64,000 nt of DNA from Levilactobacillus tongjiangensis (GCF_003946345.1 NZ_RHNY01000015.1:1-64000); one strand, 5' to 3'. Shown: positions 29,716 through 40,332, counted from the stretch's first letter. The notes: a model not told the origin generated them from the letters alone. Translations and numbers: made by a program.

Positions 29716-30406
29716 TTTCGCCCTCCCAAACCTTCTGTTGCGTCAATCCAGCAATCTGACCCTGCTCCGTACCTTCCGGCATCAGCATCAAGTACTGCGA
29801 GCTATACTTACGCGCCATTGGAATATCATGGGTCACGAACAGGACCGTCAACTGCAATTTCGTGTTTAACTCCTGAACCAAGTCCAACAGCTCGGTCTTA
29901 GTTACGGGGTCCAGACTAGCCGTCGATTCATCTAGGATTAACAAGTTAGGTGCCTCAACCAACGCTTGTGCCAGATAAGCTTTCTGACGTTCACCACCGG
30001 AAGCCTGACCAATTGGTCGGTTGGCAATCTTCTCTAACCCCGTTTCACCGAGAATTTGTTGAACGGCTGATTTCTCCTTGCGGGAGAGCCACGGCCATTT
30101 CCAACCAGTTAGGTTTAACCCGACAAAGTCCCGAATAGTCAGCGGATAATCCGCATCAATGTTCCGAAATTGTGGGACGTAACCAATACGAACGTCACCT
30201 GCATTGGGCCAGTAACTCACGCGCCCATGGGTTGGCCGTAATTGATGCAGAATCGTCCGCATCAGGGTTGTTTTACCGACCCCATTCTTACCAACGATAC
30301 TCCAGAACTCCCCTTGATTGATGGTGAGGTTCAGATCAGTAAAAACCGGATGGTTGGGGAAAGTCACCCCAAGATGTTCAAGCTTTAAAATAGGTGTCTC
30401 CGTCAT
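29708..30406 (-). CDS. Zinc ABC transporter ATPase (ZnuC/AdcC type)
   Basis: 232 aa from ATG 30406, which overlaps the stop of the lipoprotein gene (ATGA), with GGAG upstream. Walker A is GKNGVGKT, the signature is ASGGERQKAYLAQA, and Walker B is LLILDESTASLD. It powers metal uptake with the adjacent permease. Confidence 0.9.
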   Translation of the reverse strand: MTETPILKLEHLGVTFPNHPVFTDLNLTINQGEFWSIVGKNGVGKTTLMRTILHQLRPTHGRVSYWPNAGDVRIGYVPQFRNIDADYPLTIRDFVGLNLTGWKWPWLSRKEKSAVQQILGETGLEKIANRPIGQASGGERQKAYLAQALVEAPNLLILDESTASLDPVTKTELLDLVQELNTKLQLTVLFVTHDIPMARKYSSQYLMLMPEGTEQGQIAGLTQQKVWEGENV

Positions 30407-31302
30407 GAGCGACTCTCCTCCTGAATCCGTTGAACTTGGCGATACTGTTGTAACATCCATGTGCGATAAGTTTGCTTGGTTGGCATGGTTTCTGTGACCT
30501 TTACCACGGGAATCTGGTGTTTCCGCGCCAATTTAACCATCGCCGTCACGTTCTTGCTTGAATTTTGCGTATTCTCAACAAAGAACGCAATGTCGCGCTG
30601 TTTAATCTGCTTTTGCAACTGGGTAATATCTGCTGGCGTGGGATCGCTGTCCTCTTCAATGGCCTGGGCAAAGTGATTATCGCTGACCTGATAACCCATG
30701 GCCTTTAACGCCAAATCAAAGACTGGTTCACTGACAGCCACCTGGCGACCATTAGCCCGGTGCGCAATTTTTTGTGCTACCTGTGGCAGAACTGCCAATT
30801 GCTTTTCATAGGCTCGCCCTCGTTGCTGAAACACCTTTGCGTGCTGGGGGTCCAATTTGCTGAACTGTTTAACCAGTTGTCGGGTCACCAATCGCATCGT
30901 CTGTGGATCCGTCCACAAATGTGGGTTTGCTCCAGTTTTTTTGCCCATCAGTTGTCCAATATTGAGGGTCTTAGTTCCGGAATCCCGATTAGCTGCCACG
31001 ACTTTATCCATCCAGCTGTCGTAGCCCAGACCGTTTTCAATCACCACGTGGGCTTTGGCTACCTTTTTTGCGGTACTAATGTCAGGTTGATAGCTCTCGG
31101 CGTCGATGCTGGGACTGTTGATAACGGTGGTCACTTGCCCGCGGTCACCCAAGATAGCCTTGGCAGCTTCACCATAAAAGCCGAGGGTCGCAATGACCTC
31201 AATCTTACTGGTATGTTGCGGCTGGGTGGTCTTAGCACATCCAGCCAACGTTAGAATCACCGCTAGCAAGCCAATTACGGTGACAAAACGAAACTGCTTC
31301 AT
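30403..31302 (-). CDS. Zinc-binding lipoprotein of the ABC transporter (ZnuA/AdcA type)
   Basis: About 299 aa. Lipobox LTLAGC. The family's metal-site context is visible (IDAESYQPD, ENGLGYDSWM, NPHLWTDPQTM, VENTQNSSKN). The usual His-rich loop of ZnuA is absent. The first metal ligand position reads Ser-Ile-Asp-Ala-Glu where many homologues have a His, so ligands may differ. The start is ATG 31302, though TTG 31314 is possible; neither has a strong ribosome site. First gene of the operon. Confidence 0.85.
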   Translation of the reverse strand: MKQFRFVTVIGLLAVILTLAGCAKTTQPQHTSKIEVIATLGFYGEAAKAILGDRGQVTTVINSPSIDAESYQPDISTAKKVAKAHVVIENGLGYDSWMDKVVAANRDSGTKTLNIGQLMGKKTGANPHLWTDPQTMRLVTRQLVKQFSKLDPQHAKVFQQRGRAYEKQLAVLPQVAQKIAHRANGRQVAVSEPVFDLALKAMGYQVSDNHFAQAIEEDSDPTPADITQLQKQIKQRDIAFFVENTQNSSKNVTAMVKLARKHQIPVVKVTETMPTKQTYRTWMLQQYRQVQRIQEESRS

Positions 31303-31347
31303 CTGCCTGCTCAACGTCTGTCATCTCACTTCATCTAAAATTTATGT

Positions 31348-31368
31348 AAACAGTAATGATTACCGTTT
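31348..31368 (-). promoter_or_regulatory. Zur-type operator
   Basis: A 21-base near-perfect palindrome, AAACaGTAAT-g-ATTACcGTTT, with one mismatched pair. It closely follows the Firmicutes Zur/Fur-family pattern GTAATNATTAC. It lies about 46 bases upstream of the lipoprotein gene, so zinc repression of the transporter is likely. Confidence 0.75.
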
Positions 31369-31417
31369 AGTTATTTTACCAGAGATTGAAAACTTGTCAA
31401 CAGGCCTTGTACGTTTC

Positions 31418-32353
31418 TTAATCAACGTAAGGTTTTAGAAAATCCGCCACCATTTGATCATAAAGGATAGGATCCTGGCTACGCGTCGCGATGTGCGCCG
31501 CTACGGGGTCCCGGTACTTCTGCTTAGGCCCAGCTGCGGCTTGGTACAAGATGTTGAGGTTTTCAACTGGCACCGTCTGATCGTTGGCCCCCTGAATCAA
31601 CAAAATTGGCAAATGACTCTTCTTTAACTGCCCAGCTATATCGCCATCCGCCAAACGATAGTCAGCAAACCGAGAATACTGATCGGCCAATGGCAACGTT
31701 GGGGTTGCTGGCAAATGATATTTATGATGTAACCGGAACCGAGCTTCCGCCATAACAGACGCATAACCAGAGTCTGCGATAATTGCTTTAACGTTGTTAG
31801 GTAAGTCTTCACCAGCAGTCGCCATAACAGTAGCAGCCCCCATTGAGATTCCCATCAAGACGATCTGAGTCTCCTGCCCGCACTGGGTCAAGACCTTTTG
31901 AATCCAACCTTGATAGTCGATTCGATCCGGCCAACCATAACCAATCGTGTTTCCCTCACTGTCCCCATGGGCGCGCGCATCGGGCATTAAGACAGCATAC
32001 CCCCATTCGTGAAAGACGCGGGCGTAGGGAATCATTTGCTCACGTGCGTGGCCTAAACCATGAGCAAGGATGGCAACTTTAGTCGTCGGCTCATCGGCTT
32101 CAATAAAGCTCCCCCGCAAAAGGAGACCATCCAAACTCGTTTGCGTCCACTCAATCGGGTGTTGCCGCAAATACCAAGCGTTATCCGCCGCGGAATTTTC
32201 GGCAATTGCCCGTTCTTTCGCCTTTAACCGACCGCGTGAAAAGGATTTTGTCGCCATCTGATACACAACAGCAGCCCCACCTAATACGCCGACAGTGCCA
32301 GCAGCTACCAGCACCCCCGCACCAGTCGCCAATTTTTGCCAAGTCTTCATCAT
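31418..32353 (-). CDS. Alpha/beta hydrolase, membrane-anchored
   Basis: 311 aa. N-terminal hydrophobic helix (about residues 9-32), then an alpha/beta hydrolase fold. Nucleophile elbow GISMGAA (Ser near 168), oxyanion region AHGLGHAREQM, Asp in QGANDQTVP and His in AAHIATR. The fold resembles BAAT/YqkD-type extracellular esterases. The substrate is unknown. ATG 32353 or 32350. Confidence 0.85.
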   Translation of the reverse strand: MMKTWQKLATGAGVLVAAGTVGVLGGAAVVYQMATKSFSRGRLKAKERAIAENSAADNAWYLRQHPIEWTQTSLDGLLLRGSFIEADEPTTKVAILAHGLGHAREQMIPYARVFHEWGYAVLMPDARAHGDSEGNTIGYGWPDRIDYQGWIQKVLTQCGQETQIVLMGISMGAATVMATAGEDLPNNVKAIIADSGYASVMAEARFRLHHKYHLPATPTLPLADQYSRFADYRLADGDIAGQLKKSHLPILLIQGANDQTVPVENLNILYQAAAGPKQKYRDPVAAHIATRSQDPILYDQMVADFLKPYVD

Positions 32354-32645
32354 TCACTACCCCATTTCATTTCTAGTTACCTTCACTGTACCCAAAAAAC
32401 GTAAGCGTTACCACCATTTCCAAAAATATTCTTAGAAGTCTTGAAAATTCAGTCAAAATGACAATCGTGGCCTAAGTCGTCTAAATGCGGCTCACAGCCC
32501 CTTTTACGTTTTCATTCCCTGCTAGTAATCTGTTCGGTTTTCAGCCCGTCAGCGCGTTACCTGGGGTAAATAGCAACATAAAAGCCGGCCACCCCACCGG
32601 AATGACCGACCGTCCTTAGTTTATTTGATTGCTGATGGTCTTTTT
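32354..32645. other. Gene-free stretch
   Basis: About 290 bases with no recognised gene or structured element. A GC-rich stretch (GCCGGCCACCCCACCGG near 32582) may be part of a hairpin ending the small gene to its right, but no clear stem with a T-run was found. Confidence 0.3.
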
Positions 32646-32849
32646 CTAATCTAAGTCGACTCTTTCATGATTCTTAGCAGCCTGATACAACAACTGAATC
32701 AATTCACTCTGACTAAGTTCTGCGTGACGGAGCACTTCTCGCGCTTCTGCTACCAGCTTAGGATCCACGGCCACCCGTTGCGTCTCTTCTCCCAATTCTC
32801 TCACCTCGTAGGCTTTAGAATGCCGCTTTATTACACTTAGCGCAACCAT
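32646..32849 (-). CDS. Small antitoxin-like protein (RelB/DinJ-like C-terminal half)
   Basis: 67 aa. The segment VAVDPKLVAEAREVLRHAEL followed by SQSELIQLLYQ resembles the ribbon-helix-helix region of RelB/DinJ antitoxins. No toxin gene is adjacent on either side, so it would be an orphan or a remnant. The ribosome site is weak (GTAAG). Function unproven. Confidence 0.5.
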   Translation of the reverse strand: MVALSVIKRHSKAYEVRELGEETQRVAVDPKLVAEAREVLRHAELSQSELIQLLYQAAKNHERVDLD

Positions 32850-32989
32850 AACGTCTTACAAATTAAATCATGCTCAAATCATTGATACATCAGCATTTTG
32901 GTTATCACATGCTTTATAAAATGGACACTAAAAAAGCCGCCCATCAACTGAGCGACTCAACTGTTCGTCTAATCAACAAATTTACGCGC

Positions 32990-33580
32990 TTAGTCCATAA
33001 TCGTGCGAACCCGTGCTTGGAGCTCTGGAACCACGTCGTCAACAAACCACGGATGTTGATGCATCCACCCGTAATTCAGGGGCGACGGATGGACCAACGG
33101 AAAATACACTGGCAGGTAGTCCTGGTAATGAGCCACGGTCGCCGTCAACGTTTTCTCCCGTTTAGGTAAATACGCTTTCTGCGCGTACTGCCCAATCAAC
33201 AGAGTCAACTTGATGTTTGGCATTAACGCCAGCAACGGAGCATGCCACTTCTCAGCGAATCCCTTTCGTGGTGGTAAGTCCCCACCATGCGCGTGTTTCC
33301 CTGGATAATAGAAATCCAGCGGCAACACTGCCACCTTTCCTGAATTGTAAAATTCATCCTTCGTGACGCCCATCCAGTCGCGCAAACGATTCCCACTGGC
33401 GTCATCCCAAAAAGTCATGGACGCCTGAGCTTGCCGGCTGGGAGCCTGGCTAATCAATAAAATCTCTGCGTGCGAATCAATGTGGTACAGGGGCAAGATG
33501 CCCTGCGCCGTGAACGACTGGTTCATTGGATCTGCCTGAATTGCTTGAAAAATATCATCAGCTGATTGGATAGTGGCCAC
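32990..33580 (-). CDS. Uracil-DNA glycosylase-family protein
   Basis: 196 aa from GTG 33580 (GGAAGG upstream). Visible family landmarks are ILLISQAPSRQAQ near the N-terminus, LLIGQYAQKAYL in the centre, and the C-terminal VHPSPLNYGW loop that carries the conserved His of the superfamily. Lactobacilli have this short version in addition to Ung. It starts eight bases after ispE and is cotranscribed. Excision activity is not assured from motifs alone. Confidence 0.82.
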   Translation of the reverse strand: MATIQSADDIFQAIQADPMNQSFTAQGILPLYHIDSHAEILLISQAPSRQAQASMTFWDDASGNRLRDWMGVTKDEFYNSGKVAVLPLDFYYPGKHAHGGDLPPRKGFAEKWHAPLLALMPNIKLTLLIGQYAQKAYLPKREKTLTATVAHYQDYLPVYFPLVHPSPLNYGWMHQHPWFVDDVVPELQARVRTIMD

Positions 33581-33588
33581 CTGCCTTC

Positions 33589-34443
33589 CTACGGTAACGG
33601 TCGAACGAGGTAAACTTCTCGACAGAAGCCCTTCATGCCGTTAAAGACTCGCTGTGCCCGTGATTGCTTACCACACAGGCCAAACACGGTGGGACCGGTA
33701 CCACTCATCTGAGCGGCGTCCGCCCCAAACTTCAACATTTGCTGCTTCAGCTGCGTAATTTCAGGATAACGATGCGCCGTCAAGGGCTCTAGCGCGTTAC
33801 CCATCCGATCACACATGGCATTGATATCTTGGTCCCGCACAGCTCGTAACAGGCCCTCAATGTCCGGATGTTCTAACCGATCATAGCGAATCTGTTGGAG
33901 GATACTAGGCGTAGAAACACTGACCTTGGGTTTAGCTAAAACAACCCAGGACGCTGGCAATTTAGATAGCGGCGTAATTCGTTCTCCCCGGCCACGAACG
34001 TGTGCGGTTCGACCGTACACACAGTAGGGCACGTCCGAGTCAATTTGCAGGCCTAGTTCGGCCAATTCCTGCCAGCTTAGATTCAGCTGCCACAACTCGT
34101 TGAGCCCCCGTAAAACAGCGGCTGCATCCGAAGAGCCACCACCTAGTCCAGCGGCCACAGGGATGTTCTTGGTAATCCGGATATTGACGCCCTCTGCGAT
34201 ATTAAATTTAGTCTGTAGTAAATGCGCCGCTTGAAAGGCCAAGTTACGTTGATCATTCGGCAAAAAGCCACTATCCGAGGCCACTCGAATGCGTCGATGC
34301 TTCGTTAACGTTTGAATTTCTACGTAGTCCGCCAAGTCCACGGACGTCATGACCATGTTCCACTCTTCCGCCCCATCCTGGTGATGAAAGGGAGTGTCAA
34401 GGCCGAGGTTGATCTTGGCTGGCGCCTTTTCAATCAGTTGCAT
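33589..34443 (-). CDS. ispE: 4-diphosphocytidyl-2-C-methyl-D-erythritol kinase (IspE)
   Basis: 284 aa, GHMP kinase fold. The ATP loop PVAAGLGGGSSDAAAVLRGLN and the N-terminal APAKINLGLD are intact, as is the C-terminal MSGTGPTVFG. This is a MEP-pathway enzyme, yet the window also has mvaA, and lactobacilli make isoprenoids by the mevalonate route. Retention of ispE alone next to purR, veg and ksgA is known in Firmicutes and may mean a different substrate. Confidence 0.9.
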   Translation of the reverse strand: MQLIEKAPAKINLGLDTPFHHQDGAEEWNMVMTSVDLADYVEIQTLTKHRRIRVASDSGFLPNDQRNLAFQAAHLLQTKFNIAEGVNIRITKNIPVAAGLGGGSSDAAAVLRGLNELWQLNLSWQELAELGLQIDSDVPYCVYGRTAHVRGRGERITPLSKLPASWVVLAKPKVSVSTPSILQQIRYDRLEHPDIEGLLRAVRDQDINAMCDRMGNALEPLTAHRYPEITQLKQQMLKFGADAAQMSGTGPTVFGLCGKQSRAQRVFNGMKGFCREVYLVRPLP

Positions 34444-34793
34444 GAGCTCACCTGAATTCCAGATAGACCCGCGTCTACCTTCTCGTGAATTTAATTAAGC
34501 TTATTATACTATGCTTACCCGTAAAATAAAAAGGATTCTCCGATTTACTGGGTAAGTCGTCCTAAATTATTGGTGAGTGGAACGGATAGTTCGCCGCATT
34601 TGTGTGATCTGAAACACGCTAACCTGAATATCAGTACAGAAGGAACAACTAGGCATTCATCCTCAAAGTAGCCGAAGACTGGGAGCTGGCTGTATCGACG
34701 GTGTTAATCGAGGACCGAACCCGCAGTATCAGTCTTCGGCGGACACTACTGCGAAATTTTGGGCAAAATAAAAAGGCCATCCGGCCCAATTAT
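34444..34793. other. Gene-free stretch upstream of ispE with SR5
   Basis: 350 bases between veg and ispE. It contains the truncated structured element SR5 (34671-34740); no terminator with a T-run was found. Confidence 0.5.
34671..34740 (+). repeat. SR5, truncated structured repeat element
   Basis: P1 is perfect: GCCGAAGACTG (34671-34681) with CAGTCTTCGGC (34730-34740). The following GGGAGCTGGCTGTATCGACG matches SR1 sense sequence (GGAGCCAGCTGTGTCAACGG), ending at GGTGTTA. P3 to P5 are missing, as if deleted with the closing stem kept. Confidence 0.65.
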
Positions 34794-35030
34794 TTATTCA
34801 TCAAAGTCTACTTCGATGTTTTTAGTTAAGATATCAGTGTAACTATATGAAACCCGTTCAAAAGAGTTTTCGTTTTGGTCTAAATCCACAACGAAGACAG
34901 CTGGATAGGTTTCCCGAAGAATTCCATGCCGCTCTGTCGTCTTCTTACGCCCTGCCTGCGCGATGACCATCAGCTTTTCGCCGATGCGATCGTCCAGTTT
35001 GTTCTTAATGTTCGCTAAACTTGTTGGCAT
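34794..35030 (-). CDS. veg: Veg protein
   Basis: 78 aa from ATG 35030 (GAGGTG upstream). VEG family, SH3-like, beginning MPTSLANIKNKLDDRIGE. In B. subtilis Veg affects biofilm formation through SinR; its role elsewhere is open. Position between ksgA and ispE is conserved in Firmicutes. Confidence 0.92.
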   Translation of the reverse strand: MPTSLANIKNKLDDRIGEKLMVIAQAGRKKTTERHGILRETYPAVFVVDLDQNENSFERVSYSYTDILTKNIEVDFDE

Positions 35031-35129
35031 GCATTTCACCTCTGTGAAACAATTATACCAGGGTTTCACAGAAATTGCAAATTATACCACAACCGCCTAC
35101 AAACCGCAAGAATCAGCAGTTGGTAAGGG

Positions 35130-36020
35130 TTACATCAATCCATCATTGTGGAAAGCATTGGTTAATTCAATGAAATTAATCAGTGTTAGCCGTTCTGGCC
35201 GTAGCTGCCGCGAGATTCCGACCTCATTCAAAACCTTTTCGATTCGTTCGCGAACCTCCGGCTGCTTCCCAAAGATTCCCTGAAGATTGTTCCACAGCGA
35301 TTTCCGCCGGTGAGCAAAGCAACCCTTAACAAACTTGAACAGTGCACTATCTTCGTACGGTTCAACTGGCAAAGCCTCTCGTGGCGTCAAGCGAATAATC
35401 GCGGAATCAACGTTCGGTTGTGGAATAAAAGCCGTTCGGGGAACGGGGAACGCCACTTCGACGTGCGCCCGGTACTGCATAACAACGGACAACGATCCAT
35501 AGGCTTTAGTCCCAGGTTCAGCTACCAAGCGATCGGCGACTTCCGCCTGCATCATGACGACGATTGCATCGAACGAAACCGTACTCTGTAGTACCCCCAT
35601 TAAAATGGGCGTTGTGATGTAGTATGGCAGGTTGGCCACCAATTTCAAAGGATGATCAGGTTCAAACTCAGCCTTGACGACCTCTGGCAAGTTAGCCTTC
35701 AGGATATCCTGATTAATGATTTTAACGTTGTCGTAATCCATCAAAGTGTCGTCCAGGACGGGCAACAAATTTTCATCGATTTCAAAGGCCACGACTTTTC
35801 TGGCTTGCTTGGCGATTTGTTCTGTCAACGCGCCAATTCCGGGACCAATTTCAATGACGTTATCTTGCTTCGAGACGTCACCTGCTGCCACGATGTTCCG
35901 TAAGATATTTAAATCCGACAGGAAGTTTTGTCCCAGACTCTTCTTAGCCACCAAGTGATAGCGCGATAGGATGGCCTTTGTCCGGGCGGGTGAACCAATT
36001 TCGGGTACACTATTCTTCAT
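35130..36020 (-). CDS. rsmA: 16S rRNA dimethyladenosine transferase
   Basis: 296 aa from ATG 36020 (AGGAGG upstream). It dimethylates two adenosines near the 3' end of 16S rRNA. SAM-binding motif IEIGPGIGALT, catalytic NLPYYITTP. Synonym ksgA. It overlaps the end of rnmV by 11 bases, so the two are translationally linked. Confidence 0.96.
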   Translation of the reverse strand: MKNSVPEIGSPARTKAILSRYHLVAKKSLGQNFLSDLNILRNIVAAGDVSKQDNVIEIGPGIGALTEQIAKQARKVVAFEIDENLLPVLDDTLMDYDNVKIINQDILKANLPEVVKAEFEPDHPLKLVANLPYYITTPILMGVLQSTVSFDAIVVMMQAEVADRLVAEPGTKAYGSLSVVMQYRAHVEVAFPVPRTAFIPQPNVDSAIIRLTPREALPVEPYEDSALFKFVKGCFAHRRKSLWNNLQGIFGKQPEVRERIEKVLNEVGISRQLRPERLTLINFIELTNAFHNDGLM

Positions 36021-36582
36021 GCTTGTCCTCCTTTGCACGAACCTGCTTCAGGGCAGTCGCGAAGTCCTCGGGCTGAATACCAAACATTCGGAGACGCTTC
36101 TCCAATTGTTTCCCGTTAACGTAACCAATCTGTAGGATCTCTCCTAATTGTTCTCGACGTTCTTTGGCGCCAGCACCACCAATCAAGCCTGCCGCCATCA
36201 GATCCTCGTGCGTAATCAACGTAGGCGCCGCCGTAGTCTCAGTGTAGACGTGGTCTAAGGCCGCACGGATGGCAGCTGGACTAGCGTGTTCAACCCCCAA
36301 AGACCCACCGGCCTTATCCGGGCGACCCTCAGCTTTCGGCAAAAAAGCGTGCTTCGCATTAGGAACAGCTTCCGCCACAATTTTTCGAATCTTTTCTCCC
36401 GAAAAATCAGGGTCGGTGAAAATGATGACGCCCCGTTGATCCGCTAACTTCGCAATTAAAGCCAGTGTATCCTCATCAACGGCGGAGCCACGTGTCTCAA
36501 TGGTATCGGCGTTAACCGCCCGATTAATTTGTTTGGTATCATCCTTGCCCTCAACCACGAGGACCTCTTTAATCTTTTTCAT
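36010..36582 (-). CDS. rnmV: Ribonuclease M5
   Basis: 190 aa from ATG 36582; AGGAG lies 13 bases upstream. A Toprim domain is visible (VVEGKDD, FTDPDFSGEKIR). RNase M5 matures 5S rRNA. It overlaps tatD by 14 bases upstream and rsmA by 11 downstream, the standard Firmicutes order. Confidence 0.95.
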   Translation of the reverse strand: MKKIKEVLVVEGKDDTKQINRAVNADTIETRGSAVDEDTLALIAKLADQRGVIIFTDPDFSGEKIRKIVAEAVPNAKHAFLPKAEGRPDKAGGSLGVEHASPAAIRAALDHVYTETTAAPTLITHEDLMAAGLIGGAGAKERREQLGEILQIGYVNGKQLEKRLRMFGIQPEDFATALKQVRAKEDKHEE

Positions 36583-37348
36583 TCGTTTTGTAAAACTCCT
36601 CTGCGTTTTTAAACGTGGCTGCGGCAATTTCCTCTGGTGTCGTCTCACGTTCCTTGGCAATCGCCTCAACCGTGTAACGGGTAAAACCTGGTTCGTTTTG
36701 TTCGCCACGGTGTGGTTCTGGCGTCAAGTACGGCGCATCAGTCTCCACCATCATGACATCAAGTGGCGTAGCCCGGACGGAATCGTGAACCTCATGGGCG
36801 TTCTTAAAGCTGGCCACACCAGAATAAGAAATGTGCATGCCCAGGTCGAGAAACTTCTTCAACCATTCCGGATCACCGTTAAAACTGTGCATGACCCCAC
36901 CAATTTCACTAATATCGGCGTCTTTAATTATTTGATAGGTATCTTCAAACGCATCCCGGTTGTGTACTGCAATGGGTTTACCGACCTCTTTGGCAATCAC
37001 GATTTGCCGGGCAAACACCTTACGCTGCACGTCCTGTGGTGAACTGTCCCAGTGGTAGTCCAGACCAATTTCACCTAAGGCCACCACCCGTTCATCAGCC
37101 AACTGTTCTTCCAACAGTTTTTCAGCCGCCGCATCATAATTTTTCGAATCTTCAGGGTGCCAACCGACTGCCGCGTACATTTGTGGGTACTGATGAGCCA
37201 ACTTGATGGCGTCAGCGTTCAACTGCGTGTTGGAGCCGATGTTCGTCAGCTTAACGACTCCCAGGTCCGCCGCTTGTTTAAGGTAACGGGGTACGTCGTT
37301 GATGAATTCTTCACTGTTCAGATGCGTATGTGAATCAAATATTTTCAT
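36569..37348 (-). CDS. TatD family metal-dependent hydrolase
   Basis: 259 aa. TIM-barrel amidohydrolase with HTHLN, AVGWHPED, GEIGLDYHWD, HNRDAF, HSFNG and ETDAPYLTP motifs. TatD proteins are 3'-5' exonucleases/DNases; the Firmicutes copy (YabD) is part of the metG-tatD-rnmV-ksgA group. GGAGGG precedes ATG. Confidence 0.94.
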   Translation of the reverse strand: MKIFDSHTHLNSEEFINDVPRYLKQAADLGVVKLTNIGSNTQLNADAIKLAHQYPQMYAAVGWHPEDSKNYDAAAEKLLEEQLADERVVALGEIGLDYHWDSSPQDVQRKVFARQIVIAKEVGKPIAVHNRDAFEDTYQIIKDADISEIGGVMHSFNGDPEWLKKFLDLGMHISYSGVASFKNAHEVHDSVRATPLDVMMVETDAPYLTPEPHRGEQNEPGFTRYTVEAIAKERETTPEEIAAATFKNAEEFYKTNEKD

Positions 37349-37400
37349 CTTGGTCCCTCCTTGAATTATTTGTTTGTTATTAGTTTTTTGTGTCGCCTAC

Positions 37401-37567
37401 GGCAGTCAGGGGCCACGCCGTGGGGCAAACGGCAACCATGGTAGCCTCGAAAATCACGAGTCCCCAGGGCGCCTTGAAGCCTCACAAAACCGTGAGTTTT
37501 CAAGGTCGTCCCATGCTCTAAGCGGTAAACCGCTAAGACCAGCGACACCGCGCGACCCCTGACTGCC
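37401..37567 (-). repeat. SR6, structured repeat element
   Basis: Sense strand is minus. P1: perfect 12 bp (37567-37556 with 37412-37401). P2: CGCGGTG with CACGGCG, one mismatch. P3: AGCGGT/ACCGCT hairpin (near 37520-37534). P4: CCTTG...CAAGG enclosing CTCAC/GTGAG. P5: CTCG/CGAG. It shares with SR1 the segment GGGACG before P4 and GGCTTCAA after it. The P5 loop does not keep ACCGC. Confidence 0.75.
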
Positions 37568-37849
37568 TTCGGCTCTAGTTTGATGAACATTAACAGATAG
37601 TTGCTCAACCAGAGCTGTTCAGAGGCTACAAAATGGTCACATCACAATCCCCATTCAATTCTAGTACTGGCTATCTACCATTCTGATTGTTTTAACGTTC
37701 ATGAGCCCTGTACGAGAATAACCTGGTTTAACCACATTGTCCACCACTGCAGCTAATATTCTCTATTGATTATAACAACCGCCATAAACAAATAATACCA
37801 TCCACGCTATTTGTTTTTGGGAAATTGGCGACAATCTTAGCCAGTGGAC

Positions 37850-38014
37850 GCCAGAGACGGGAGCCGCAGTGACAGCGGAGTTGCTTGGCGTTTTTGACCA
37901 AGCTACACCGCGGGGCGAGCTGGGAGACCGGCCGTTCTTTGGCTGGGCTTCCAGTCGAGGAACAAGACCGCACTTTGACTTGTTCCGGTCCCCACAGTGG
38001 TCCCCGTCCCTGGC
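37850..38014 (+). repeat. SR7, structured repeat element (best-paired copy)
   Basis: P1: 11 of 12 pairs (37850-37861 with 38003-38014). P2: CCGCAGTG with CACAGTGG (37864-37871 with 37993-38000). P3: GCTTGG/CCAAGC (37883-37888 with 37898-37903). P4: CTGGgAG paired with CTTCCAG around CCGGCC/GGCtGG. P5: perfect GGAACAAG/CTTGTTCC (37959-37966 with 37979-37986) with loop ACCGCACTTTGA. Confidence 0.8.
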
Positions 38015-38053
38015 AGCCACAAACAGCCAAACAATGAAGACCTTCTAAAACAA

Positions 38054-38098
38054 AGAAAAGCGCGGGCTAGCGTCTCCATAATGGTCCGCCGCCCACGC
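38054..38098 (-). terminator. Terminator of metG
   Basis: GCGCGGGC (38060-38067) pairs with GCCCACGC (38091-38098), one mismatch, followed on the minus strand by TTTTC. Confidence 0.6.
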
Positions 38099-38127
38099 CT
38101 CAATTTTTAATGATCATTCAAATAAAT

Positions 38128-40272
<2,145 letters not shown>

Positions 40273-40332
40273 TCACTTGGGGTTTTTCACCGTTAAATTT
40301 TGATGAAACCTCGACCATTTTATCGATGCAAA

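Larger units (their letters stand above)
37349..38059. other. Gene-free stretch with SR6 and SR7
   Basis: About 710 bases between metG and tatD carrying two SR elements in opposite orientation (SR6 minus, SR7 plus). Open frames reported across it follow the structured elements and have no coding character. Confidence 0.7.

Noticed and set aside
37366-37608. 80-aa open frame over SR6
   Set aside because: It tracks the structured element, lacks a ribosome site, and has no protein similarity that I recognise.
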